Below, one piece after another: positions 1 to 5,952 of a stretch of DNA of 6,603 nt (within the stretch, counting starts at the first letter, position 1; each line of letters begins with the position of its first letter). The translations under genes were made by a program, and so were the position numbers. This DNA is from Thermodesulfatator sp. (lineage in GTDB: Bacteria > Desulfobacterota > Thermodesulfobacteria > Thermodesulfobacteriales > Thermodesulfobacteriaceae): NCBI GenBank assembly GCA_026993045.1, contig JALWWR010000067.1, positions 1 to 6,603 of the forward strand, in the 5' to 3' direction. The notes beneath the pieces were generated by a model. The model saw only the letters and a program-made list of their open reading frames with translations, was not told the DNA's origin and made no database searches.

Positions 1-779
1 CTTTGGCCCTGGCCCTAGCTCGGGTTACCGGCTGCGGTTTTAAGAAAATGGCCTTTACTAGCGATCTTTTGCCAGCCGATATCCTGGGGGCCGAGGTCTG
101 GGAGGCCTCCAAAGAAAAATTTGTCTTTCGTCCTGGTCCTATTTTTACCCATGTATTTCTGGCGGACGAGATCAACCGCGCCAGTCCTCGCACCCAGAGC
201 GCCCTCTTGGAGGCCATGGCCGAAGGCCGGATTTCGGTGGCTGGACAGACCTACCGACTTCCAGAGCCTTTTATAGTCATCGCCACCCAAAATCCTTTAG
301 ATTTTTACGGTACTTATCCCCTGCCCGAATCCCAACTGGACCGGTTCTTGATGCGTCTTTCCCTGGGATATCCACCCCGAGAGGAAGAAAAAGTAGTTTT
401 GGCCAACGATGGCTTTTATTTTGAGGCTCAGGAGTTACCGGCCCTTTTTACGCCCGAAGAGTGGCGGGCCTGTCAAATCCAGGTACGCAAGGTTCGGGTC
501 TCCGAAAAGCTCCTCGAATACCTTTTAAATCTTGGAGAATACAGCCGTGGCCATTCGGCCTTCCGGTATGGTTTTTCCACCCGGGGCCTCCTGGCTCTTA
601 AATGGGCTTCCCAGGCTTTGGCTTACCTAAAGGGGCAAGAATTTGTCACCCCGGATGAGGTGAAAGAGGTCTTTCTGGTGGTGGCCTTCCATCGACTTAT
701 CCCTTCGGGAGAATGTCCTGCGGAGGCTCGGGCTATTGAGCTGGTGGAATTTTTAAATTCGGTCCCGGTTCCCCTGTGA
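1..779 (+). CDS. MoxR-family AAA+ ATPase, 5'-truncated by the window edge
   Basis: Cytosolic AAA+ ATPase of the MoxR family, thought to act as a chaperone-like remodeller for partner proteins encoded beside it. The visible 258 residues begin just after where the Walker A P-loop should be: the first residues (LALALARVTGCGFKKMAFT) match the helix and strand that follow GKT in this family. The gene therefore starts upstream, and neither the TTG at base 3 nor the ATG at base 48 is the real start. In visible numbering: DLLPADILG at 21-29, Walker B VFLADE at 51-56 (Asp55, Glu56), sensor 1 ATQNP with Asn97, the LDRF segment with a candidate arginine finger Arg114, and sensor 2 FSTRG with Arg194 ahead of the C-terminal lid helices. 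All ATPase elements that can be seen are intact. The stop overlaps the next GTG start by 4 bases, so it is the leading visible gene of a MoxR-DUF58-transglutaminase operon. The family call is firm; the substrate is unknown. Confidence 0.95.
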   Translation, partial: LALALARVTGCGFKKMAFTSDLLPADILGAEVWEASKEKFVFRPGPIFTHVFLADEINRASPRTQSALLEAMAEGRISVAGQTYRLPEPFIVIATQNPLDFYGTYPLPESQLDRFLMRLSLGYPPREEEKVVLANDGFYFEAQELPALFTPEEWRACQIQVRKVRVSEKLLEYLLNLGEYSRGHSAFRYGFSTRGLLALKWASQALAYLKGQEFVTPDEVKEVFLVVAFHRLIPSGECPAEARAIELVEFLNSVPVPL

Positions 780-1630
780 AAAGACGCTACCGAGTTCGGA
801 TCACCCTGGCGGGCTACCTCCTGGTGGCCTTGACTTTGGCCCTGGCCCTGGCGGCGGTAAACACCGGAAACAACCTCCTTTACCTTGTAACCGCCACCTT
901 CCTGGCTCTAATGACGGTCTCCGGCCTTTTCTCTTGGTTCAATTTAAGAGGAGTCCGGGTGCAACTTGAGCCCCCGAAAGAGATTTTCGCCGCTACCCCG
1001 ACTCCTTTCAGAGTTGATCTTAAAGGCCCCCTCTGGCCTTGCTTATTCTTGACTTTAAAGACCCCTTATGGGAAGACCGCTCTTCCTTTCTTAAAGAGAC
1101 GAAAAACTACGGAACTCTGGCTCACCTTTCCCAGTCGAGGGTCTTATAGACTCGAATCTTTAGAACTTTCTTCCGGCTATCCCTTGGGGTTCTTTCGTCG
1201 CGCTCGGTTCATTCCCTTCAACCTGGAGGTTTTAGTTTATCCTTGCCCTTTGTCTGGTCCGATAAAAGAAGAAGGGGTAGAGACGGAGGAAGGGAGAGCG
1301 CGAGAAGCCTTTCGCCGCGGGGAACCGGAAGACTGGGCCGGACTTGAACCCTATCGGGAAGGGGCTCCTTTGAGTCGCTTGGCTTGGAAGAGCCTGGCCC
1401 GCTGGGGAAAACCCCAACTTAAGACCTTTGAAGCTCCCTCTTACGGAGAGCTTTGGTTGGATCTAAGAGGCTTGCGGTCTGAAAGGGAAATTTCTTTTGC
1501 TACCCAGCGGATCCTAGAGGCCTTGCAGGCCGGCCAAAAGGTAGGGCTCCGGTTACCTAAGAAGACGATTCCTCCTGGATCAGGCCCCTCTCACCGGAAA
1601 ATCCTCTTGGAGGCCTTGGCCCGTGCCTGA
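776..1630 (+). CDS. DUF58 domain membrane protein
   Basis: 284-residue membrane protein of the DUF58 family. Two hydrophobic segments (about residues 10-28 and 33-53) form an N-terminal hairpin separated by NTGNN, followed by a domain on one membrane face. A beta-rich part carries the family's RGSYRL...GYPLGFFRR segment (121-142). The diagnostic DUF58 core is at about 189-219 (GLEPYREG, then RLAWKSLARWGKPQLKTFE). The end resembles a small vWA-like fold, but the usual metal-site DxSxS is not present (WLDLRG at 227-232), so metal binding is doubtful. The GTG start lies in a GTGA overlap with the MoxR stop. No Shine-Dalgarno sequence is visible before it, so translation is probably coupled to the upstream gene. 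DUF58 proteins are regular partners of MoxR ATPases, and an adaptor role between the ATPase and the transglutaminase is an inference from context. Confidence 0.92.
   Translation: MKRRYRVRITLAGYLLVALTLALALAAVNTGNNLLYLVTATFLALMTVSGLFSWFNLRGVRVQLEPPKEIFAATPTPFRVDLKGPLWPCLFLTLKTPYGKTALPFLKRRKTTELWLTFPSRGSYRLESLELSSGYPLGFFRRARFIPFNLEVLVYPCPLSGPIKEEGVETEEGRAREAFRRGEPEDWAGLEPYREGAPLSRLAWKSLARWGKPQLKTFEAPSYGELWLDLRGLRSEREISFATQRILEALQAGQKVGLRLPKKTIPPGSGPSHRKILLEALARA
1609..1613 (+). promoter_or_regulatory. Shine-Dalgarno site for the transglutaminase gene
   Basis: GGAGG lies inside the last codons of the DUF58 gene, 9 bases before the GTG at 1623. It supports GTG 1623 as the start even though this overlaps the DUF58 stop by 8 bases. 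This gene can therefore recruit ribosomes itself, unlike the DUF58 gene upstream. Confidence 0.6.
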
Positions 1631-3503
1631 GGTGCGACCTTTGTCCTGGGCTTGGGCTCTGGCCCTGGGAGGGGTCCTGCTCCCAGCCCTTTATCTCTTT
1701 AAAGATCTGCCCCTTTGGTCAGAGGTCTTTTTCGTAGGCGGCCTTTCCTACCTTTTGCTAAAAGAAGGACGCGGCGATTTTAAACCCCTGGCTCTCAAAG
1801 CCCAGCTCTTGATCCTGGCCCCCTTTTTGGGGCTTACCTTTTACACCTTCACCCCTGAGACCCTGGTTCCGGATCTTTTAGGCTTCCTTCTGGTGCTAGC
1901 CACTCTGAAACTTTTGGGGGAAAGAGCCCCAAGAGACATACTCCAACTCTTTCTCCTTGGAGGCTTGTTTTTGGTGGGGGCTGCGGTGTGGCGTCTGGAT
2001 CTGGTCTACGGCTTAGTTTTCGTTTTGGAAGTAGCCTTAACGGTTACAGGGCTCTTTTTCCTTTACGCTGGGAAAGAGGTCCCGGTCCTTCCTCAAAGGA
2101 CGGCCTTTTTACTTTTGGCCCTGGGAGGGCTGGCCACTTTAGGGGTTCTTCTTTTGACGGTCTTTTACTTTCTGTTTTTGCCGCGGCCCCAATACACCTT
2201 TTGGGCCTCTTCTTGGGGGGCCTCCCGCACCGGACTTTCGGAAAAGGTGGCCCCGGGAGAGGTCTCGGCCCTCAAGGAGGATCCCACGGTGGCCTTTAGA
2301 GTACGATGGATCTCAGGGCCCCGGCCAAAGAAACCCTACTTCAGGGTCTTTGTTTACCAGGATTACCGGCGCGGGGTCTGGCAGGCCCGGAGTTATAAGC
2401 GTCCTCCCTCCCATACCAAGGGGCCATGGGCCTGGCTAGAGGTTTTACCCCAAATAGAAGCGGTGGGGCTCCCAGTGCCTGGTTACGCTCTAAAAGTAAA
2501 GACTCTCAAGGGCCCCCGGGCCTTTTTGGCCCCGGAGGGAACGGTGCGCCTTTCTTCTCCAGGGCCTGGTCTTTGGCGGATCAAGGTCTTTTTAGGACCT
2601 CTGCCTCCTGAAACCCCTCCAAGCCAGTTTTTAGAAGTTCCTGTCACCTTGAAAGAAGACCTCCTTCCTCTGGCTAAAAGACTTGAGGGAGGAGGGCCCT
2701 GGGAGACCGTGGCCCGAGTGCTGGCCTATCTTCGAGAAAACTATACCTACAGCCTTAAACCCGGAGCGCCTCGAGGAGAACCGGTGCGATGGTTCCTTTT
2801 TGAAAGCCATCGGGGACACTGTGAATATTTTGCCTCCGCGGCGGTCTTTCTTTTGAGGACTTTGGGGCTTCCGGCCCGGGTGGTGGGAGGATACGCCGGG
2901 GGCGAATGGAACCCTTTGGGAGGATATTATCTCCTTCGTGAAAAGGACGCCCACACCTGGATTGAGGTCTTCTTTCCTTTCCAAGGCTGGGTCCCCTTTG
3001 ATCCCACCCCTTTGGGAGGAGCAACCCTTAAACGAAGCGCCTGGTGGAGAAGCCTCTGGGATTACTTGCAATTTAAGTGGTCCTATTGGGTAATCACTTA
3101 TGATCTAGGAAAACAGCTCCGGTTGGTCCGGGGCCTTTCCCAAAAGATGCGATCTTTCTCTTATTCCAAACTCGCTCTCAAAGGGTCTTTGAGAATCTGG
3201 TTAGGATTGGTTTTGGTTTTAGTGTTGGGAGCCGGGGCTTGGCGGGCCTGGCGCTGGCGAAAGGAGCCCCCTTGGGAGAAATTTTTACGCTACATGGCCC
3301 GCCGAGGCCATCCTAAGAGCTCTTCGCAGACCTTCAAAGAATATGTGGAAGAGCTGGCCTGCTCTTTTCCCGAAGCGCGGTCTCTCTTTGAAGAACTGCT
3401 TTCCCTGTATTATCGCGAGGCTTACGGAGGGGAGGATACCCGTAAAGATCAGAAAAAATGGTGGTCTAAATTTAAGGCCTTTGCTAGACAAAGGAAATTT
3501 TAG
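1623..3503 (+). CDS. TgpA-like membrane transglutaminase (DUF3488/transglutaminase core/DUF4129-like)
   Basis: 626-residue integral membrane protein of the TgpA type. About seven hydrophobic segments span residues 6-186 (DUF3488-like N-terminus), followed by FLPRPQYTFW and GLSEKVAPGEVSALKED (204-220), a hallmark stretch before the extracytoplasmic domain. The transglutaminase-like core carries a complete catalytic triad: Cys400 in GHCEYFAS, His444 in DAHTW and Asp460 in FDPTP, each in its family motif. One more membrane helix (about 525-540) leads to a C-terminal tail of about 85 residues resembling DUF4129 (ARRGHP...TFKEYVEEL...LYYREAYGG). The usual length for this family is 600-750 residues, so it looks complete. 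The triad suggests a papain-like fold enzyme that cuts or cross-links protein or peptide amide bonds outside the membrane, but the reaction and substrate are unproven. It is the third gene of the MoxR-DUF58 block, and its end holds the promoter of the next gene. Confidence 0.94.
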   Translation: MPEVRPLSWAWALALGGVLLPALYLFKDLPLWSEVFFVGGLSYLLLKEGRGDFKPLALKAQLLILAPFLGLTFYTFTPETLVPDLLGFLLVLATLKLLGERAPRDILQLFLLGGLFLVGAAVWRLDLVYGLVFVLEVALTVTGLFFLYAGKEVPVLPQRTAFLLLALGGLATLGVLLLTVFYFLFLPRPQYTFWASSWGASRTGLSEKVAPGEVSALKEDPTVAFRVRWISGPRPKKPYFRVFVYQDYRRGVWQARSYKRPPSHTKGPWAWLEVLPQIEAVGLPVPGYALKVKTLKGPRAFLAPEGTVRLSSPGPGLWRIKVFLGPLPPETPPSQFLEVPVTLKEDLLPLAKRLEGGGPWETVARVLAYLRENYTYSLKPGAPRGEPVRWFLFESHRGHCEYFASAAVFLLRTLGLPARVVGGYAGGEWNPLGGYYLLREKDAHTWIEVFFPFQGWVPFDPTPLGGATLKRSAWWRSLWDYLQFKWSYWVITYDLGKQLRLVRGLSQKMRSFSYSKLALKGSLRIWLGLVLVLVLGAGAWRAWRWRKEPPWEKFLRYMARRGHPKSSSQTFKEYVEELACSFPEARSLFEELLSLYYREAYGGEDTRKDQKKWWSKFKAFARQRKF

Positions 3504-3512
3504 GCCTATAAT
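3485..3512 (+). promoter_or_regulatory. Sigma70-type promoter for the radical SAM gene, predicted leaderless
   Basis: TAGACA (3485-3490, one mismatch to TTGACA) is followed after 16 bases by a perfect TATAAT (3507-3512). The -35 element lies in the last codons of the transglutaminase gene. Only 8 bases separate the -10 box from the ATG at 3521, so transcription should begin at about 3518-3521, on or next to the start codon. No Shine-Dalgarno sequence sits between (only a GAG at 3513-3515). The element match is seen directly; activity and the leaderless mode are inferred. Confidence 0.6.
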
Positions 3513-3520
3513 GAGATTCC

Positions 3521-4906
3521 ATGAAGATCGTGGGGGTGGAACCTCGAAATCCTAAAGTACACGTCTTTTCAGCCTTCCGACTTCCTCGTCTGGCTCTACC
3601 TCTTTTAGGGACCCTTCTCCGGGATCAAGGACACCAGGTAAAGCTCTTTTTAGAAGAGTGGCATCCCTTGGACGAAACGGCTCTAGCGGAAGCCGATCTA
3701 GTCCTGATTTCCACTATCACTCCCACCGCCTCCCGGGCCTACGCTTTGGCGGATCGGATCCGGCGCCACTATCGGAAACCGGTGGTCTTAGGAGGGCCCC
3801 ACGTAAGTTTTCTTCCGGACGAGGCCTTGGAACATGCTGATTTCGTGGTGCGGGGAGAAGGGGAGAAAACCGTTGCAGAATTGGTGAGGGCCTTAGAAGA
3901 AGGAGGCGGGGCAGAAGAGATCGCGGGGCTTTCTTTTTGGCGAGACGGTGAAAAGGTCCACAACCCTCTCCGGTCCGATTTTACTAATCTGGACGAACTT
4001 CCTATTCCGGATTTTAGCCTAGTGGCCGGGGTCCGGCCTGAGAGACTCAGGATCTACCCCACTATGACCTCCCGGGGCTGTCCTTACGGTTGTGTGTTTT
4101 GTTCGGTGATCGCCATGTTTGGGCGACGGTATCGCTTCCGGGCCAAGGAGCTGGTCTTGGAAGAGATGGCCGCCATTCAACCGGGACAATTGGTTTTCTT
4201 TTACGACGACAATTTTGCCGCCAACGTAGATCGTACCAAGGAACTCCTGGAAGGCCTGATTCGGCAGGGCTTTAAAGGAGAGTGGTCCTCTCAGGTTCGC
4301 ATCGACATCTATCGAGATCGAGAACTCTTAGAGCTCATGAAAAGGAGCGGGTGTTTTGTACTTTATATCGGGCTGGAGTCTGTAAATCCCGAGACCCTTA
4401 AGGCCTTTCGCAAAGGGATTACCTTTCAGGAGATCGAAGAAGGGGTGCGAACCCTTCACCGCTACGGGATTCGGGTGCATGGGATGTTTGTCATCGGCGC
4501 TGACACCGATACCGAAGAAACCATCTGGGCCACCTTAAAGTTTGCTCAAAAGGTGCGGCTGGATTCTGCCCAGTTTTTGATCTTGACTCCGGTGCCAGGC
4601 TCTAAGATGTTCCGGCAAATGGAAAAAGAGGGGCGAATCTTTGAAAGACGCTGGGAGTTTTACGATGGGCACCACATCGTGTTTTATCCCCAAGGTTTAT
4701 CCCCTATGAGGCTTCAAGAGCTTTCCTATGAACTTCACCGGCGCTTTTATTCCTGGCCTCAGGCCTTAAAGGCCTTGGCCCAAGGCCAGGGCTACAGCGC
4801 CTATCTGCGTTATATGGGCCGCCGTTTCGTTAAAAAGTGGCGGCAAGAGAACCGTTCTTATTTCGAGCTCTTGAGCTCCCTTAAGGCCGTGAGGGCTTTC
4901 TCATAG
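3521..4906 (+). CDS. Cobalamin-binding-domain radical SAM protein, substrate unassigned
   Basis: 461-residue soluble protein of the BchE-like (class B) radical SAM group. Residues 1 to about 140 form a B12-binding-type Rossmann domain (start KIVGVEP, ADLVLIST at 58-65, VVLGGPHVSFLPDEAL at 88-103, DFVVRGEGE at 107-115). The cobalamin-ligating DxHxxG motif is absent, as in many members, so any cobalamin would bind without a histidine ligand. The radical SAM barrel follows, with the 4Fe-4S motif C187-x3-C191-x2-C194 in RGCPYGCVFC, then FFYDDNFAAN (226-235), YIGLES (282-287) and HGMFVIGADTDTEET (320-333). The tail (TPVPGSKMF at 356-364, then HHIVFYPQGLSPMRLQEL) resembles the DUF4070-type C-terminal region. 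Such enzymes methylate or rearrange unactivated carbons in lipids, cofactors or natural products; I cannot pick a substrate. It follows the transglutaminase stop by 17 bases but has its own promoter, so co-function is doubtful. Its end overlaps the convergent gene by 49 bases. Confidence 0.9.
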   Translation: MKIVGVEPRNPKVHVFSAFRLPRLALPLLGTLLRDQGHQVKLFLEEWHPLDETALAEADLVLISTITPTASRAYALADRIRRHYRKPVVLGGPHVSFLPDEALEHADFVVRGEGEKTVAELVRALEEGGGAEEIAGLSFWRDGEKVHNPLRSDFTNLDELPIPDFSLVAGVRPERLRIYPTMTSRGCPYGCVFCSVIAMFGRRYRFRAKELVLEEMAAIQPGQLVFFYDDNFAANVDRTKELLEGLIRQGFKGEWSSQVRIDIYRDRELLELMKRSGCFVLYIGLESVNPETLKAFRKGITFQEIEEGVRTLHRYGIRVHGMFVIGADTDTEETIWATLKFAQKVRLDSAQFLILTPVPGSKMFRQMEKEGRIFERRWEFYDGHHIVFYPQGLSPMRLQELSYELHRRFYSWPQALKALAQGQGYSAYLRYMGRRFVKKWRQENRSYFELLSSLKAVRAFS

Positions 4907-5883
4907 TCGGGTTCTTGGGTGATCTCCGGTACAATCTCTAGGTATCGGATGGTATCTTCAGCGTCTAAAATAAGTACAGCCCGGGTCAAAAGGCGCAGTT
5001 CCTTAATCAAAAGCCCGTAGGCCCTTCCAAAGGAGGCTTCTTTGTAATCTGATAGGGCCTTTACTCGTTCTAGGCCCGCCTGGGTGCAAAAACGGGCGAT
5101 GGCAAAGGGAAGATCCATACTGAGGTTCCAAACTACCACCTCTTCTGAGAAATTGGCGGCTTCCTGATTGAAACGCCGGGCTTGAAGGTCACAGACTGGG
5201 GTGTCAAGAGAGGGAGTTACGCTAAAGACCTTGATCTTGCCAGCGGCGTCTTTAAGGGTGACCGGCTTAAGCTCGGTGTCCACTACCGTGAAGTCCGGGG
5301 CTTTCGCCCCTACTTGGAGCTCTGGCCCTAAAAGTGTCAGGGGTTGGCCTTGAAAGGTGACTGCTCCCGGGCGTTCCTCCAGGCCTTTGAGCTTGGCCAG
5401 CAGGGCCCGCATAAAAGCCGGAAGGTCCGAAGGCTGGCGTGAGGTCACAATAGGTCCATCCACCACCACTTCTTGGTCTTTATAGGCCGCCCCGCAGGCC
5501 TCGAGTTCCTCTTTTACGCTCCGGTAGCAAGTGGCCTGGCGCCCCGAAAGGAGCCCGGCGGAGATCAGCACTTGAGGCCCGTGACAAATGGCGGCTATGG
5601 GTTTGCCTTGTTCGAAAAAGGTCCGCACCAAACGGAGCACCGCTTCGCTTTCCCGGAGCTTGGCCGGAGCCTTGCCTCCCGGAATTACTAAGGCTCGATA
5701 TTCTTCGGGCTTTACTTCTTCCACCGAAAGGGTGGCCTCCACCTCGTAGCCCCGTTTGCCCCGGATCTTTCCTGGTTTAAGAGAAGCTAGATCTACTTCC
5801 CAGCCCTCTTCTCGCAAACGGTAATAAGGCACTAAAAGTTCGCTGTCCTCAAACTGGTCTGCCGAGATAATCAGGACTTTCAT
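4858..5883 (-). CDS. Fusion protein: DJ-1/PfpI (YhbO-type) domain plus Tpx-type thiol peroxidase
   Basis: 341-residue cytosolic protein with two complete domains in one frame. Residues 1 to about 167 are a DJ-1/PfpI domain: Glu12 in QFEDSE, VIPGGKAP at 66-73, and the nucleophile elbow AICHGPQ with Cys100-His101, the same numbering as Pyrococcus PH1704. The acidic residue usual near position 74 (AP-E/D) is Ala74. Two further cysteines (Cys119, Cys130) occur in this domain. Residues about 174-341 are a full atypical 2-Cys peroxiredoxin of the Tpx family: VTFQGQPLTL (175-184), peroxidatic Cys231 in PSLDTPVC with Pro224 and Thr228, resolving Cys266 in DLPFAIARFC, and Arg301. Known roles of the families are peroxide reduction (Tpx) and peptidase, deglycase or carbonyl-repair activity (PfpI). 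A combined oxidative/carbonyl stress role is inferred. The ATG start has a strong Shine-Dalgarno (TAGGAGG). The gene is divergent from a universal stress gene and convergent with the radical SAM gene. Confidence 0.93.
   Translation of the reverse strand: MKVLIISADQFEDSELLVPYYRLREEGWEVDLASLKPGKIRGKRGYEVEATLSVEEVKPEEYRALVIPGGKAPAKLRESEAVLRLVRTFFEQGKPIAAICHGPQVLISAGLLSGRQATCYRSVKEELEACGAAYKDQEVVVDGPIVTSRQPSDLPAFMRALLAKLKGLEERPGAVTFQGQPLTLLGPELQVGAKAPDFTVVDTELKPVTLKDAAGKIKVFSVTPSLDTPVCDLQARRFNQEAANFSEEVVVWNLSMDLPFAIARFCTQAGLERVKALSDYKEASFGRAYGLLIKELRLLTRAVLILDAEDTIRYLEIVPEITQEPDYEKALTALRELKSSK
5375..5380 (-). other. Shine-Dalgarno-like GGAGGA at the PfpI/Tpx junction
   Basis: On the coding strand, GGAGGA falls in codons 168-170 (Leu-Glu-Glu), exactly in the linker between the two domains and 10-13 bases before the codons where a free-standing Tpx would normally start. 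No ATG, GTG or TTG follows in frame at a useful distance, so internal initiation is unlikely. It may be a relic of an ancestral ribosome binding site or chance from common Glu codons. Confidence 0.3.
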
Positions 5884-5888
5884 AAGGG

Positions 5889-5895
5889 CCTCCTA
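5889..5895 (-). promoter_or_regulatory. Strong Shine-Dalgarno site of the PfpI-Tpx gene
   Basis: TAGGAGG on the minus strand, 5 bases before the ATG at 5883. It is the best ribosome binding site in the window, fixes the start of the fusion protein and suggests efficient translation. Confidence 0.75.
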
Positions 5896-5941
5896 AATTC
5901 TCAGTTTTTTAATAAAATAAGTTTGATTCCATCTTTGACTA

Positions 5942-5947
5942 GAGAGG
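5942..5947 (+). promoter_or_regulatory. Shine-Dalgarno site deciding the TTG start of the universal stress gene
   Basis: GAGAGG ends 5 bases before TTG 5953. Other in-frame TTG codons (5923 and 5935) have no such site and would add residues before the usual short N-terminus of the family, so TTG 5953 is preferred. Confidence 0.6.
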
Positions 5948-5952
5948 AAGCC

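Larger units (their letters stand above)
5884..5952. promoter_or_regulatory. Divergent promoter region between the PfpI-Tpx and universal stress genes
   Basis: 69-base spacer between two divergent start codons, with an AT-rich core (about 5904-5928) unlike the flanking genes. On the plus strand TAAAAT at 5913-5918 is a plausible -10 for the stress protein gene, giving a leader of roughly 28 bases. On the minus strand the same core offers TATTTT- or TTTATT-like -10 boxes for the fusion gene. I find no convincing -35 element in either direction and no clear operator palindrome. That the spacer must hold both promoters follows from the layout; the exact boxes are guesses. Confidence 0.45.

Noticed and set aside
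48..779. ATG at 48 as the real start of the MoxR gene
   Set aside because: Conserved family sequence precedes it, and the start there would leave out the Walker A region. The gene is simply cut by the window edge.
834..849. 16-base exact repeat of the first bases of the window (CTTTGGCCCTGGCCCT)
   Set aside because: Both copies encode Leu-Ala-Leu-Ala stretches in real genes (an AAA+ helix and a membrane helix), so codon bias explains them.
2631..3071. 146-codon minus-strand open frame inside the transglutaminase gene
   Set aside because: It is antisense to the catalytic core with its conserved triad. Composition is Gly/Pro/Ser-rich, typical of a shadow frame.
4865..4878. GAGCTC-TT-GAGCTC inverted/direct repeat in the convergent overlap, as a possible bidirectional terminator
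   Set aside because: The stem is too short, has no following T-run on either strand, and both copies are explained by Glu-Leu/Leu-Ser codons in two overlapping genes.
5935..5940. TTGACT as a -35 element for the universal stress gene
   Set aside because: The matching -10 position would fall inside the coding region (after TTG 5953) and shows no TATAAT-like sequence.
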